A stretch of 64,000 nucleotides of DNA, taken from the NCBI GenBank assembly GCA_016342685.1, contig JAEINU010000001.1, forward strand, positions 1,160,920 through 1,224,919, in the 5' to 3' direction. Positions 1 through 9,373 of this stretch are shown in pieces. Position numbers and translations under genes: made by a program. Position 1 is the stretch's first letter. Each line of letters opens with the position of its first letter. Under the pieces are notes generated by a model that saw nothing but the letters and a program-made list of their open reading frames with translations, ran no database searches and was not told the origin of the DNA. The stretch comes from Bacteroidales bacterium (GTDB taxonomy: Bacteria; Bacteroidota; Bacteroidia; Bacteroidales; UBA12077).

Positions 1-3000
1 GAAAGGACAAGAGAATTAATAAAATCATACCTTAATAACCATACAAAGAACGAATTTGTTGACCAGTTTTTATATGTTTATGACTTTTATGTAAATCAAC
101 AAAATATAGATGAGTCAAAAAACTTTTTAAAAAAGGCTTCGTTAAGTGCAGTAAAATCTATTCGTTTAATCAATTCTATACATAAAGAATTATTACTAAA
201 AGAGAAGTATCTTTTGGTTATTTTATTTTTAGAAATAGTTCGTTTTAAAGAAAAGATTCTATCAAGAGAGCATGACTTTATTGAAACCTTAGCAATCTCA
301 TTTAATTTAGAAGAAAAAGAATTTTATAATCTTAAGAATTTCATTCTGAAATCGTGGGTTGATATTCCATGGAAAAAGAATTTTATTTTAATTGATAATT
401 CAAAGGATCCTGAAAACGCAGAGTATAAGCATATTTACAGAGAAAACTTAGATGGTAAAGTTTGTTTATTACAACTTAAATCGATTAATGAAATTTGGTT
501 TTATTATAACGGAGAACAGCAACTTTTTTTAAATAGTAAAGAAATAAAGCCCAAAAAGATTTACGCTTTTAGTAAAGGGAATACTATATCTAGTTATAAA
601 GTTGGATTTCAAAACATCAAACTCAAGCCTATTTATTATACAGAGGTTGGAATTAAATTAACAGATAATCCTGAATATAAAAATATTAACTTCGAGATTT
701 CACATGTAGAGTTTAAATACCCAAATTCTAAAAAGGGGATTAACAATTTTTCTTTTAAATCGGAATCTCACTTATTTGTTGGTATAATTGGCCCTAGTGG
801 TTCTGGAAAATCGACTCTTTTGAATCTATTAAATGGTACTTTAAAGCCTAATAGTGGAAATGTTTTTATTAATGGAATTGATTTACATGAGGAAAAGGAT
901 AAACTTAAAGGTTTAATAGGATATGTGCCACAAGATGATTTGCTATTTGACGAACTTACTGTTTATCAGAACCTATACTTTAATGCTAGGCTCTGTTTTA
1001 GTGATTATGATGAAGAAAAAATTGATAAAACTGTTTTAGATGTATTAAAGGAGTTAGATCTAATAGATATAAAAGATTTAAAAGTTGGAAACACTATTCA
1101 CAAGGTTATTAGTGGAGGGCAAAGAAAACGATTGAATATTGGTATGGAGTTAATGCGTGAACCTGCAATTTTATTCATTGACGAACCAACTTCAGGATTA
1201 TCATCAAATGATTCAACGAACTTAATTAATACCTTGAGAGAACAAACTCTTCGTGGAAAGTTGGTTTTAATGAACATACATCAACCTTCGTCTGATATAT
1301 TTAAACTAATTGACCAATTAATCGTTCTTGACGATGGTGGATATGTTGTTTATACAGGGGATCCTTTAGATTCTCTTGTTTATTTTAAAACTCTGAGTGA
1401 TCAGATAAACCCCTCGGAAAAAGAATGCCCCAATTGTGGAAATGTTAACCCAGAGTCGGTTTTAGAATTGCTTGAGGAGCGAACAATTAATGATAACGGA
1501 AGATATACTCATAAAAGAAAAACATCGCCAAAACAATGGTTCGATATGTTTAGAGAGCATGTTCCTACCGATATTTCTTCGGCTCCCAAAATAAAGGAAT
1601 TGCCAAAAATACATTTTAAAGTACCTAAGAAACGAAAGCAATTTTTGATCTTCAGCAGAAGAAATTTCTTATCTAAATTATCTAACAAACAATATTTATT
1701 AATAAGTTTATTAGAAGCACCAATTTTAGCAATTATACTTGGACTTTTTACCAAATACAATATTGGAACACCAAACGATCCAACAGCATATATATATAGT
1801 AAAAATGTAAATATTCCAGCTTATCTATTAATGAGTATTATTGTATCTCTATTTTTTGGTTTACTTATTAGTGCCGAAGAAATTATTAAAGATCAAAAAA
1901 TACTAATTCGAGAAAAATTCCTGAATTTAAGTAGGTTTAGTTACATTAATTCTAAAATAGTATTTCTATTTATTTTAACAGCAATTCAAACATTATCTTT
2001 TGTTTTAATTGGGAATTTTATGCTGGAAATAAAAGGCCTTTCATTTAACTTTTGGCTAATTCTTTTTTCGACTGGTTGTTTTGCAAATATCTTGGGTTTA
2101 AATATTTCTGCCAACTTGAAATCTGTGATTGCAATTTATATTTTAATTCCGTTTTTAATAATACCTCAAATATTACTGAGTGGTACAATTGTAAAATTTG
2201 ACAAGCTACATAGTTCCTTAACAAGCAAAGAATATCCACCAATTATTGCAGATATTATGCCTTCGAGATGGGCATTCGAAGCACTCTCAGTATCGATGTT
2301 TACAGAAAATAAATTCGAGCGGCAGTTTTATAAAGTTGATAAGATTAATAGCGATGTTTCTTTCAAATTAAATTTTTTAATTCCTAAAATTACAGGATTA
2401 TTGGATGAATGTAAAACCAACATTGTAACTAAAAATGATGAAAGAGAACTAGAAAGAAAATTTTTAATTCTTGACAATTCTCTTCGCTATTTTATTTTAG
2501 ATATTCCAGGAATACGAACAAAAGTCGAGGGCTTGGAAAACTTATCCTACGAAATTAGGATTAATGAACTACAAAATCTACTTGAATATGTTAAACTATT
2601 TTATTCAGAATATCTCGATAAAGCATTATACAAGAAAGATGAAATAATTAATAATATTGCTAAAGAAAATAATGGAACAATGGGCTTTGTAAATTTCAAA
2701 GATCAATATTATAACGAATCGATTGCGAACATGGCCTTAAATAATGATGATTGGGAAAAACTTTTTATCCATAAAAATGTTGTTGTAAGAAAATATGAAC
2801 CTGTATTCATGACACCTGCAAATAAAATGGGAAGAGCTCACTTTTATGCACCCTTTAAAAGAATTGGGAATATTGAGATAAGAACATCCTATTTTAATTC
2901 AATTGTAATTTGGATACTTAGCATTATGTTATATACAGTCTTAATTTTTGATCTTTTTAAATATTTAAATTATAATTTGTATATTAATACGTTTAAATCA

Positions 3001-3021
3001 TTAAAAAATAAAGAACAATAA
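1..3021 (+). CDS. ABCG-type ABC transporter, fused ATPase-permease, 5' partial
   Basis: The reading frame is open from the first base, so the start lies left of the window. The first in-window start-like codon (TTG at 214) is internal. The N-terminal part (about 1-380) is helical and charged, possibly TerB-like. An ABC ATPase follows, with Walker A GPSGSGKST (about 790-816), signature SGGQRKR (about 1110-1130) and Walker B LFIDEPTSG (about 1170-1197). After it come a CPNCG cysteine pair (about 1427-1441) and an ABC2-type membrane domain with about six hydrophobic segments, split by a long soluble loop (about 2330-2880). ATPase-then-permease order is that of the ABCG (half-transporter) family; the substrate is unknown. 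Two exported-protein genes follow at 34 bp and 10 bp and probably form one operon. Family is certain, cargo is not. Confidence 0.9.
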   Translation, partial: ERTRELIKSYLNNHTKNEFVDQFLYVYDFYVNQQNIDESKNFLKKASLSAVKSIRLINSIHKELLLKEKYLLVILFLEIVRFKEKILSREHDFIETLAISFNLEEKEFYNLKNFILKSWVDIPWKKNFILIDNSKDPENAEYKHIYRENLDGKVCLLQLKSINEIWFYYNGEQQLFLNSKEIKPKKIYAFSKGNTISSYKVGFQNIKLKPIYYTEVGIKLTDNPEYKNINFEISHVEFKYPNSKKGINNFSFKSESHLFVGIIGPSGSGKSTLLNLLNGTLKPNSGNVFINGIDLHEEKDKLKGLIGYVPQDDLLFDELTVYQNLYFNARLCFSDYDEEKIDKTVLDVLKELDLIDIKDLKVGNTIHKVISGGQRKRLNIGMELMREPAILFIDEPTSGLSSNDSTNLINTLREQTLRGKLVLMNIHQPSSDIFKLIDQLIVLDDGGYVVYTGDPLDSLVYFKTLSDQINPSEKECPNCGNVNPESVLELLEERTINDNGRYTHKRKTSPKQWFDMFREHVPTDISSAPKIKELPKIHFKVPKKRKQFLIFSRRNFLSKLSNKQYLLISLLEAPILAIILGLFTKYNIGTPNDPTAYIYSKNVNIPAYLLMSIIVSLFFGLLISAEEIIKDQKILIREKFLNLSRFSYINSKIVFLFILTAIQTLSFVLIGNFMLEIKGLSFNFWLILFSTGCFANILGLNISANLKSVIAIYILIPFLIIPQILLSGTIVKFDKLHSSLTSKEYPPIIADIMPSRWAFEALSVSMFTENKFERQFYKVDKINSDVSFKLNFLIPKITGLLDECKTNIVTKNDERELERKFLILDNSLRYFILDIPGIRTKVEGLENLSYEIRINELQNLLEYVKLFYSEYLDKALYKKDEIINNIAKENNGTMGFVNFKDQYYNESIANMALNNDDWEKLFIHKNVVVRKYEPVFMTPANKMGRAHFYAPFKRIGNIEIRTSYFNSIVIWILSIMLYTVLIFDLFKYLNYNLYINTFKSLKNKEQ

Positions 3022-3055
3022 TTATTGTAACCTGCAAACTTTAAAAACCATAAAT

Positions 3056-3967
3056 ATGAAAAAACAATCATTCTATCCGATTCTTGCTATTCTTATATTT
3101 TTTGGGTCGTTAAGCTTATCATGTAAGTCGAATGTTGAAAAAGATGATACAACAGATATTGATTCGCAAGCTATAACAGATTCTCTTTTAGCAAGCAACG
3201 AAAGCTTAGTGTTTTATAGTTTTCCATCATCACAAGAAATGTTTTCTTTTATTAAGAAAGACGCTGAACTTGTTTATAGAACCGATTTGGTTAATTCTAC
3301 TGATAATTTTTCGAAATACATCGATACCAGATCTAAAAATCTTGCTTTAGGAATTTATCTTGCCGATTTATCATATATGACGCTTTTTAATAAAACAAGT
3401 AATTCATATGATTATCTTGATGTTATTACTAAGTTGAGTAATGATTTAAGAATTAATTTGCCATTTCAGAAAAGTTTTATTGAGAGAATTAAAAATAATT
3501 TGAACAACGAAGACTCATTGGCAAATATTTCCGATGAATACTCAACAAAAATTGTGGATTTTTTGTTACAGAACAACAAAGATAAAATACTGGCGAATAT
3601 TACTTCGGCAAGTTATATTGAAGGTTTATATATCGCTTTAAATTTAGTTGAAGGTTATTCAGACGATAATATTGTAATTAGAAGAATTGTAGAACAAAAA
3701 CATTCGTTTACCAATCTTATTAAGTATGCGAAAAAGTATCATTACGATGAGAACACGAATACTGCAATAGACTTGTTAACACAAATTTACAATGTTTTCG
3801 AAAAGTTTGATGTAATTGAAGAAAGTAAGTCGACAATAGAACGCGACGAAAATAACAGAATGGTACTTAAAGGTGGTAAAAAAATTATTATTTCGGAAAA
3901 TGAATACAATGAGTTAAAGCAAATTGTAACAGAAGTAAGAAATAAAATTATTGAAAACAATTTATAA
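3056..3967 (+). CDS. putative lipoprotein, unknown function
   Basis: A 303-residue protein with a lipoprotein signal peptide: a basic start, a hydrophobic core, then a lipobox ending LSLSC at about residue 23. The mature part is helical and acidic, without a catalytic motif I recognise. It lies 34 bp after the ABCG-type transporter gene and 10 bp before another exported protein, so an accessory role at the cell envelope with that transporter is possible. This is inferred from context only. Confidence 0.8.
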   Translation: MKKQSFYPILAILIFFGSLSLSCKSNVEKDDTTDIDSQAITDSLLASNESLVFYSFPSSQEMFSFIKKDAELVYRTDLVNSTDNFSKYIDTRSKNLALGIYLADLSYMTLFNKTSNSYDYLDVITKLSNDLRINLPFQKSFIERIKNNLNNEDSLANISDEYSTKIVDFLLQNNKDKILANITSASYIEGLYIALNLVEGYSDDNIVIRRIVEQKHSFTNLIKYAKKYHYDENTNTAIDLLTQIYNVFEKFDVIEESKSTIERDENNRMVLKGGKKIIISENEYNELKQIVTEVRNKIIENNL

Positions 3968-3977
3968 AAATTGAATC

Positions 3978-4445
3978 ATGAAAACTTATAAAATAGTTTT
4001 TTTAATTTCATTTACATTATTCTCTTTTGTTGCGTTAAGCCAAAACTGCGTAAATTATCATAGCGAAGAATGTAGATGGGCCGACGATAGTTTCCTTTAT
4101 AGTCGTCAGTCTAAGAGTGCAATGTTTACACCTGGAATGTCATCTGAATTTGTAATAACAGTTTACGACGAAGAGTATTATATTTCCATTAAAGGTGAAA
4201 AAGTTTTGGGAAAAATAAGAATAAGAGTTAGAGAAGATAATCCGGAAAAAACAGTTTTATACGACAATTCAAAATTTAAATACGAAGATTTCTTTTATTT
4301 TAAAAACGAAAATACTCGAAATTTAATTATTGAAGTCTCATCTGAGGCAAAAAAGAAGTTTTCTTCTTCGGCAGATCGACATTGTTTAGGAGTATTAATT
4401 GAGTTTAGGAATGAAAACAATACCAAAGGAGATACTGGTTTTTAA
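3978..4445 (+). CDS. small secreted protein, unknown function
   Basis: A 155-residue protein with a cleavable signal peptide (hydrophobic core, then a likely cut after VALSQ near residue 22). The mature chain has three cysteines (near C24, C32 and C136) that could form disulfides. The strand-rich middle suggests a beta-sandwich. Start ATG 3978 lies 10 bp after the preceding lipoprotein gene, so it is probably the last gene of the operon begun by the ABC transporter. I do not recognise the family. Confidence 0.7.
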   Translation: MKTYKIVFLISFTLFSFVALSQNCVNYHSEECRWADDSFLYSRQSKSAMFTPGMSSEFVITVYDEEYYISIKGEKVLGKIRIRVREDNPEKTVLYDNSKFKYEDFFYFKNENTRNLIIEVSSEAKKKFSSSADRHCLGVLIEFRNENNTKGDTGF

Positions 4446-4491
4446 TTATTCAATTTATATTCATTGATTTTAATATTTAAAGCATAAAAAA

Positions 4492-5364
4492 ATGAGTGTT
4501 TTAGTAAATAAAGATTCAAGAGTAATAGTTCAAGGTTCTACAGGTGGTGAAGGTACATTTCACGCTCAACAAATGATTGATTACGGCACCAATATAGTTG
4601 GTGGTGTTACGCCGGGTAAAGGTGGTCAAACTCATTTGGGAAAACCAGTTTTTAACACGGTTACAGATGCTGTGAGAGAAACACAAGCAGATGTTTCTAT
4701 AATATTTGTACCTCCTGCTTTTTCGGCAGATGCAATTATGGAAGCTGCAGATGCAGGAATTAAAGTTATTGTTGCAATTACAGAAGGAATTCCTACTTCG
4801 GATATGGTAAAGGTTAAAGAGTTTTTAAAAGATAAAGACTGTAGACTGATAGGTCCTAATTCTCCAGGAATAATTACTCCAGGAGAAGCCAAAGTAGGAA
4901 TTATGCCGGGATTTATTCATAAAAAGGGAACGATTGGAATTGTTTCTCGCTCGGGGACATTAACCTACGAAGCCGTTGATCAAATTACTAAGATCGGTTT
5001 AGGACAATCAACCGGAATAGGAATTGGTGGTGACCCTATAATTGGAACAACTACATTAGATGCAATTAAGCTATTTATGAATGATCCTGAAACAGAAGGC
5101 ATTATTCTAATAGGTGAAATTGGAGGAAGCATGGAAGCAGATGCTGCTTTATGGATAAAAGAAAATGGGACAAAGCCTGTTGTTGGTTTTATAGCAGGGA
5201 AAACGGCTCCCAAAGGCAGAAGAATGGGACATGCTGGAGCAATTATTGGTGGAAAAGATGACACTGCCGAAGCTAAGATGAAGATCATGTCGGAATGCGG
5301 AATTTACGTGGTAGACTCACCTGCTGACATAGGAAAAAAAATGAGCGAAGTTTTAAAAAATTAA
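4492..5364 (+). CDS. sucD: succinyl-CoA synthetase (ADP-forming) alpha subunit
   Basis: SucD carries the phosphohistidine that links succinyl-CoA cleavage to ATP or GTP synthesis in the TCA cycle. The 290-residue length is typical. The N-terminal CoA-binding Rossmann domain (about 1-125) contains VQGSTGGEG near residue 13. The ligase domain contains the phosphorylated histidine in [10 protein letters not shown] (H247). The beta subunit gene sucC is not adjacent in this window, so the two subunits are encoded apart. A hairpin terminator at 5389-5420 follows the gene. Confidence 0.97.
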   Translation: MSVLVNKDSRVIVQGSTGGEGTFHAQQMIDYGTNIVGGVTPGKGGQTHLGKPVFNTVTDAVRETQADVSIIFVPPAFSADAIMEAADAGIKVIVAITEGIPTSDMVKVKEFLKDKDCRLIGPNSPGIITPGEAKVGIMPGFIHKKGTIGIVSRSGTLTYEAVDQITKIGLGQSTGIGIGGDPIIGTTTLDAIKLFMNDPETEGIILIGEIGGSMEADAALWIKENGTKPVVGFIAGKTAPKGRRMGHAGAIIGGKDDTAEAKMKIMSECGIYVVDSPADIGKKMSEVLKN

Positions 5365-5388
5365 TACTTTCTTTTTTATACATTTGTG

Positions 5389-5420
5389 AGCGGATAAATT
5401 AATATATCCGCTTTTCTTTT
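5389..5420 (+). terminator. Rho-independent terminator after sucD
   Basis: An 8-bp perfect stem, AGCGGATA (5389-5396) with TATCCGCT (5404-5411), is followed by a T-rich tail (TTTTCTTTT). It ends the sucD transcript 25 bp after its stop codon. Confidence 0.8.
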
Positions 5421-5453
5421 TACTAATAAACTTCTATTAATTATATTCAAATA

Positions 5454-5825
5454 ATGAGGAATTGGGAAGATAAAATTGTAGTTATTGCGGAAGACGAACA
5501 AATTAATTTTCTGTTTTTAAAAGCGGTATTAAAACCTACAAAAGCAAAAATTATTTGGACAAAGACGGGAAGAGAAACAATTGACATATGCAATGCTGAG
5601 CCAATTGATATTATTTTAATGGATATAAAAATGCCCGATTTAAACGGTTTAGAAGCAACTATTGAAATTAAAAAAATATTTCCTAATTTACCTATTATTG
5701 CACAAACTGCATATGCAATGGAAGAAGACGAGGAAGCAAGTATGGAAGCTGGATGCAACGATTATATTACTAAACCAATACGCCCAGATAATCTTCTTAC
5801 CATAATGTCGAAATATTTGTTTTAG
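5454..5825 (+). CDS. single-domain response regulator (CheY-like receiver)
   Basis: A 123-residue stand-alone receiver domain with no output domain. It shows the acidic pocket EDE (residues 13-15), phospho-acceptor D57 in LMDIKMP, switch T85 in QTAYA and the conserved lysine K107 in ITKPIR. No sensor kinase is adjacent. Its sequence closely resembles the C-terminal receiver of the hybrid kinase at 39232-41685 (both have LMDIKMP, NLPIIAQ, AYAM, AGC and DYITKPIR), so the two may be paralogous or share phosphorelay partners. A TACATTTG element at 5379-5386 could be its -7 promoter box. Its stop overlaps that of the convergent gene. Confidence 0.93.
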   Translation: MRNWEDKIVVIAEDEQINFLFLKAVLKPTKAKIIWTKTGRETIDICNAEPIDIILMDIKMPDLNGLEATIEIKKIFPNLPIIAQTAYAMEEDEEASMEAGCNDYITKPIRPDNLLTIMSKYLF

Positions 5826-6439
5826 AGAGAAATACTAAATCCAACCCTCAATTGAGGATAGGTGTATGGATTTTTCTCGTTTGGATTTAAATTCCACAAT
5901 AAAATTATGTAAGATTTGGCTTTACGACCCATTTGTTGAAAATATCCCCCACCTACTAAAACGTTATGAAGCCAATATCTGCTTAAATCAGAATCAGAAT
6001 CATTAAAATATATATAATTATATTCTGTATTTAAAAATTCATACTCAAGATGAGCAATAATTCCACTATGACCTTTAACTTTCAAAATATTTCTAAAATC
6101 TTTTATTAGTGCTATTTGTGAAAAGACACTTCCCCCATAAACACTTGTTTCGAAATTCCCACTAATAGATCTTTTATCATTTAAATATTGATATTTACCA
6201 CTCAAACCTATGTTTATTCTTTCTGTAACTTGACTTCCAAAAACCAGATTAACATCTATATAGGTATACGACCCAAATCCCATCCATAAAGAACCACCTG
6301 TAAATAAGTAAGGCTTAAAATCACCTTTTTTATCTTCTTTCGTTTTATTAATGATCGGATTTTGAGTAAAACCATTTATTGAAAATAAAATCAATAAAAA
6401 GCTTAATATTGTTTTTATTTTAAGTTTCATGTTCATCAT
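5822..6439 (-). CDS. putative outer-membrane beta-barrel protein
   Basis: The frame is open up to 6583, but that would overlap the divergent SDR gene. I prefer ATG 6439 (or 6436/6430), which places a clean signal peptide (ILSFLLILFSINGFTQ) at the N-terminus and gives about 205 residues. The mature chain shows alternating amphipathic strands (for example YIDVNLVFGS, INIGLSGKYQYL) and ends in a hydrophobic strand, LRVGFSISL, typical of outer-membrane barrels. Convergent with the receiver gene, with overlapping stop codons. A TATATTTG box at 6489-6496 on this strand could be its -7 element. The precise family is not recognised. Confidence 0.75.
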   Translation of the reverse strand: MMNMKLKIKTILSFLLILFSINGFTQNPIINKTKEDKKGDFKPYLFTGGSLWMGFGSYTYIDVNLVFGSQVTERINIGLSGKYQYLNDKRSISGNFETSVYGGSVFSQIALIKDFRNILKVKGHSGIIAHLEYEFLNTEYNYIYFNDSDSDLSRYWLHNVLVGGGYFQQMGRKAKSYIILLWNLNPNEKNPYTYPQLRVGFSISL

Positions 6440-6517
6440 TTTTTTAAATAAAAAGAGTAATTCCTTATAAAAATTAATTAATTTACTCCAAATATATTTT
6501 AAAGATAAAACAAAATT

Positions 6518-7231
6518 ATGAATATCGTTATAACAGGCTCTAGCAAAGGAATTGGATTCGAACTCGCAAAATTGTTTGCACAAAACGATGAAAATACGGT
6601 TATTGGGATTGCCAGAAGTGAAGTGTTGTTAACAGAGTTGAAAAATGAATGTATAAAACAAAATTTGAAATCTAAATTCAGACCAATCGTATTTGACCTA
6701 GAAGACTTAAGTGCAATTAATTCAAACTTAAAAAGCCAAATTGAACAATACGTTGATTGCATAGACATACTTATTAATAACGCAGGGTTTCTTTTAAATA
6801 AATCGTTTCAAGAAACACAAATCGAAGAAATACAGAGAACATTTAATGTGAATTTAATTAGTCCTGCAATTCTTTTGCAAAGCTTAACTCCATTGCTCGA
6901 AAAAAGTGACATTAAGCATGTTGTAAACATTTCTAGTATGGGCGGGTATCAAGGAAGTTCAAAATTCTCAGGACTCTCTTTTTATAGCGCTAGCAAAGCC
7001 GCTTTAGCAAACCTAACAGAATGTTTAGCTGAAGAATATAAAGAAAAACACATTCGGTTTAATTGTTTAGCATTAGGAGCCGTGAATACAGAAATGTTAC
7101 AAACAGCTTTCCCTGGTTATAAAGCCCCATTAAAGGCTGAAGAAATGTCCCAATATATTTATGATTTTGCCACAAAGGCTTATAAATATATGAATGGGAA
7201 AATTATTCCTTTAAGTCTATCAACACCATAA
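6518..7231 (+). CDS. SDR-family NAD(P)-dependent oxidoreductase
   Basis: A 237-residue classical short-chain dehydrogenase/reductase. The Rossmann nucleotide site is TGSSKGIG (residues 6-13), the structural motif is NNAG (87-90), and the catalytic serine and Tyr-x-x-x-Lys are S139/S140 and Y156-SAS-K160. The substrate cannot be told from sequence; cytosolic. Divergent from the outer-membrane protein gene and closed by a shared terminator at 7234-7260. Confidence 0.93.
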   Translation: MNIVITGSSKGIGFELAKLFAQNDENTVIGIARSEVLLTELKNECIKQNLKSKFRPIVFDLEDLSAINSNLKSQIEQYVDCIDILINNAGFLLNKSFQETQIEEIQRTFNVNLISPAILLQSLTPLLEKSDIKHVVNISSMGGYQGSSKFSGLSFYSASKAALANLTECLAEEYKEKHIRFNCLALGAVNTEMLQTAFPGYKAPLKAEEMSQYIYDFATKAYKYMNGKIIPLSLSTP

Positions 7232-7233
7232 AA

Positions 7234-7260
7234 AAAAGGCATCTAATTTAGATGCCTTTT
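7234..7260. terminator. bidirectional terminator between the SDR gene and buk
   Basis: The stem AGGCATCT (7237-7244) pairs with AGATGCCT (7250-7257), flanked by A and T runs so that it works on both strands. It separates two convergent transcripts. Confidence 0.85.
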
Positions 7261-7279
7261 AAAATTATATTGTAATTGA

Positions 7280-8356
7280 TTATACGTATACTTTAGGATC
7301 AACTTCACCTTTCATTACCATATAGCCATTCATTGCTAGCGCTTCCATTTCGTCTTCGCCAGGATATACAATAACTGGAGCAATAAAGCTAACCATTTCT
7401 TTAATGTAATCAATAATTATCTTATCGTAAGCCATACCACCTGTAAAAAGAATTGCGTCAACTTCACCTTTCAATACAGCGCTTAATGATCCAACTTCTT
7501 TACCCAATTGATATGCAATTGCATTGTGTACTTTAATAGCTTCCTCGTCTCCATCTTTTACTCTCATTTCAACTTCGTAAGCATCGTTTGTTCCAAGATA
7601 AGAAACAAATCCACCTTCACCTTTGATCATTTTTTTAACCTGATCGTGAGTATATTCACCACTGAAACAAAGTGTTGCAACTTGTCCACAAGGTAAAGTA
7701 CCTGTTCTTTCAGGAGAAAATGGGCCATCGCCATCTAGTGCATTATTAACATCAATAACACGACCTTTTTTATGAGCTCCTACAGAAACACCACCCCCTA
7801 AATGCGCAACAATCAGGTTTAATTCTTCATATGGTTTATCAACTGATTTTGCATATTTTCTTGCAATAGCTTTTTGATTTAATGCATGAAAAATAGAATG
7901 ACGTAAGAATTTTGGATGACCAGAATAACGGGCTACATCTTCCATTTCATCAACAACAACAGGATCAGCAATAAAAGCGCGTGCATTATCTAATGATTTT
8001 GCAATATCGTTTGCAATTAAACCACCTAAATTACTTGCATGTTCTCCCAATTTACTTTCATGTAAATCGTTAATTAAAGCTTCGTTTACTTCGTAAACGC
8101 CTGATTCTATTGGTTTAACCAATCCGCCACGACCAACAATTGCTGTAATTAAATCAATTCTTATTTCTGCTTCTTTAAGTTCTTTTAGAATAATATCTTT
8201 TCTAAAACTAAATTGCTCAACTACAGATTTAAAAGGTTTCAATTCTTCTGATGAATGTTTTATATTCTTCAAAAAAATTGATTTAGAACCTTGATACACC
8301 GCAATTTTAGTTGAAGTAGATCCTGGATTAATCGCTAAAATTCTTTGCTCTTCCAT
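7280..8356 (-). CDS. buk: butyrate kinase
   Basis: Butyrate kinase turns butyryl phosphate plus ADP into butyrate plus ATP, the last step of butyrate formation, and can also act on branched-chain acyl phosphates. The protein is 358 residues, normal for the family. The ASKHA-fold phosphate loop is near the N-terminus (INPGSTSTK, residues 9-17), and HLGGGVSVGAH and the late LFTGGMAY motif are present. It lies 34 bp after ptb and is the last gene of pta-ackA-ptb-buk. Distinguished from the acetate kinase encoded in the same operon by the shorter length and the PGSTSTK loop. Confidence 0.95.
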   Translation of the reverse strand: MEEQRILAINPGSTSTKIAVYQGSKSIFLKNIKHSSEELKPFKSVVEQFSFRKDIILKELKEAEIRIDLITAIVGRGGLVKPIESGVYEVNEALINDLHESKLGEHASNLGGLIANDIAKSLDNARAFIADPVVVDEMEDVARYSGHPKFLRHSIFHALNQKAIARKYAKSVDKPYEELNLIVAHLGGGVSVGAHKKGRVIDVNNALDGDGPFSPERTGTLPCGQVATLCFSGEYTHDQVKKMIKGEGGFVSYLGTNDAYEVEMRVKDGDEEAIKVHNAIAYQLGKEVGSLSAVLKGEVDAILFTGGMAYDKIIIDYIKEMVSFIAPVIVYPGEDEMEALAMNGYMVMKGEVDPKVYV

Positions 8357-8390
8357 TTCTATATATTTATCAAATTAATATTTCACTATT

Positions 8391-9287
8391 TTACATTGCA
8401 GCGGCTAGTGCAATCGACATCATTTTACTTTTGTCGGTATCTGCTCTAGACGTTAAAACTACAGGAACTCTCGCCCCCATAATAACTGCAGCTGAAGTAC
8501 ATCCTCCCATGAACATTAAAGTTTTGTATAAGATGTTTCCACTGTTTAATTCAGGTGCAACAAGAATATCAGCGTCACCAGCAACATCACCAGTAATTCC
8601 CTTATGCTCAGCAGCTTCTTTCGAAACAGCATTATCAATTGCAAAAGGTCCATCTATTGTACAACCTTTAATCTGTCCACGTTGATTCATAACAGTTAAC
8701 ATTGCTGCATGAGTTGTTGACTCTATTTTAGGATTTACAACCTCTAAAGGTCCAACAATTGCAACCTTTGGATTCATATTTCCTAAACGATGGAAAACTT
8801 CAACAGAATTATTAATAATATTTACTTTATCGTTAAACTCAGGTGCAATATTCATTGCGGCATCAGTTATTCCAATTAACTTATGGTAATAAGGAGATTC
8901 AATTAAAGCAAAGTGACTAAGTGTAGAAGCTTTACGTAAACCATTTTCTTTATCTAACACTGCTTTTAATAAAGGAGCAGTACTTACTAAACCTTTCATT
9001 AAAATATCAGCTTTACCTTCTTTTATTAAAGCCACTGCTTTTATAGGTGCTTTAGAAGGATTATTTTCTTCGTAAATATCGACATTAGATAAATCAAAGT
9101 TGATTTCTTTGCTTATTTTTTCAATTTCTATCTTGTTACCAACCAAAACAGGAACAATTATTCCAGCCTGATACGCATTCTTAACGGCTTCTAAAACAGG
9201 TTTATCTGCTGCTGCTGCAACAACTAATCGTCTTGTTTCTTTACCTTTCGCTAATTCAATTATATCGTTTAACGATTTTAAAGTCAT
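8391..9287 (-). CDS. ptb: phosphate butyryltransferase
   Basis: Exchanges CoA for phosphate on butyryl-CoA, giving butyryl phosphate for Buk. It is 298 residues, typical of Ptb and shorter than Pta. The PTA_PTB fold is recognisable from MKGLVSTAPLLKAVLDKENG and ADILVAPELNSGNILYK. It lies 86 bp after ackA; a TATTTTTG box at 9331-9338 on this strand could be an internal promoter, allowing ptb-buk to be expressed separately from pta-ackA. Confidence 0.95.
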   Translation of the reverse strand: MTLKSLNDIIELAKGKETRRLVVAAAADKPVLEAVKNAYQAGIIVPVLVGNKIEIEKISKEINFDLSNVDIYEENNPSKAPIKAVALIKEGKADILMKGLVSTAPLLKAVLDKENGLRKASTLSHFALIESPYYHKLIGITDAAMNIAPEFNDKVNIINNSVEVFHRLGNMNPKVAIVGPLEVVNPKIESTTHAAMLTVMNQRGQIKGCTIDGPFAIDNAVSKEAAEHKGITGDVAGDADILVAPELNSGNILYKTLMFMGGCTSAAVIMGARVPVVLTSRADTDKSKMMSIALAAAM

Positions 9288-9373
9288 TATTGTAGTTTTA
9301 TGTTTAAAAATTAGTTTCTGATTTTCGCTGCAAAAATATATAATTAATTCTTTAAAAAAAATGGAATTAGCAA

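Noticed and set aside
4632-4892. Open frame antisense to sucD
   Set aside because: It lies wholly within the conserved sucD gene on the other strand and has the composition of a reverse-complement shadow.
6440-6583. N-terminal extension of the outer-membrane protein up to 6583
   Set aside because: It would overlap the divergent SDR gene and put 48 non-hydrophobic residues before a good signal peptide.
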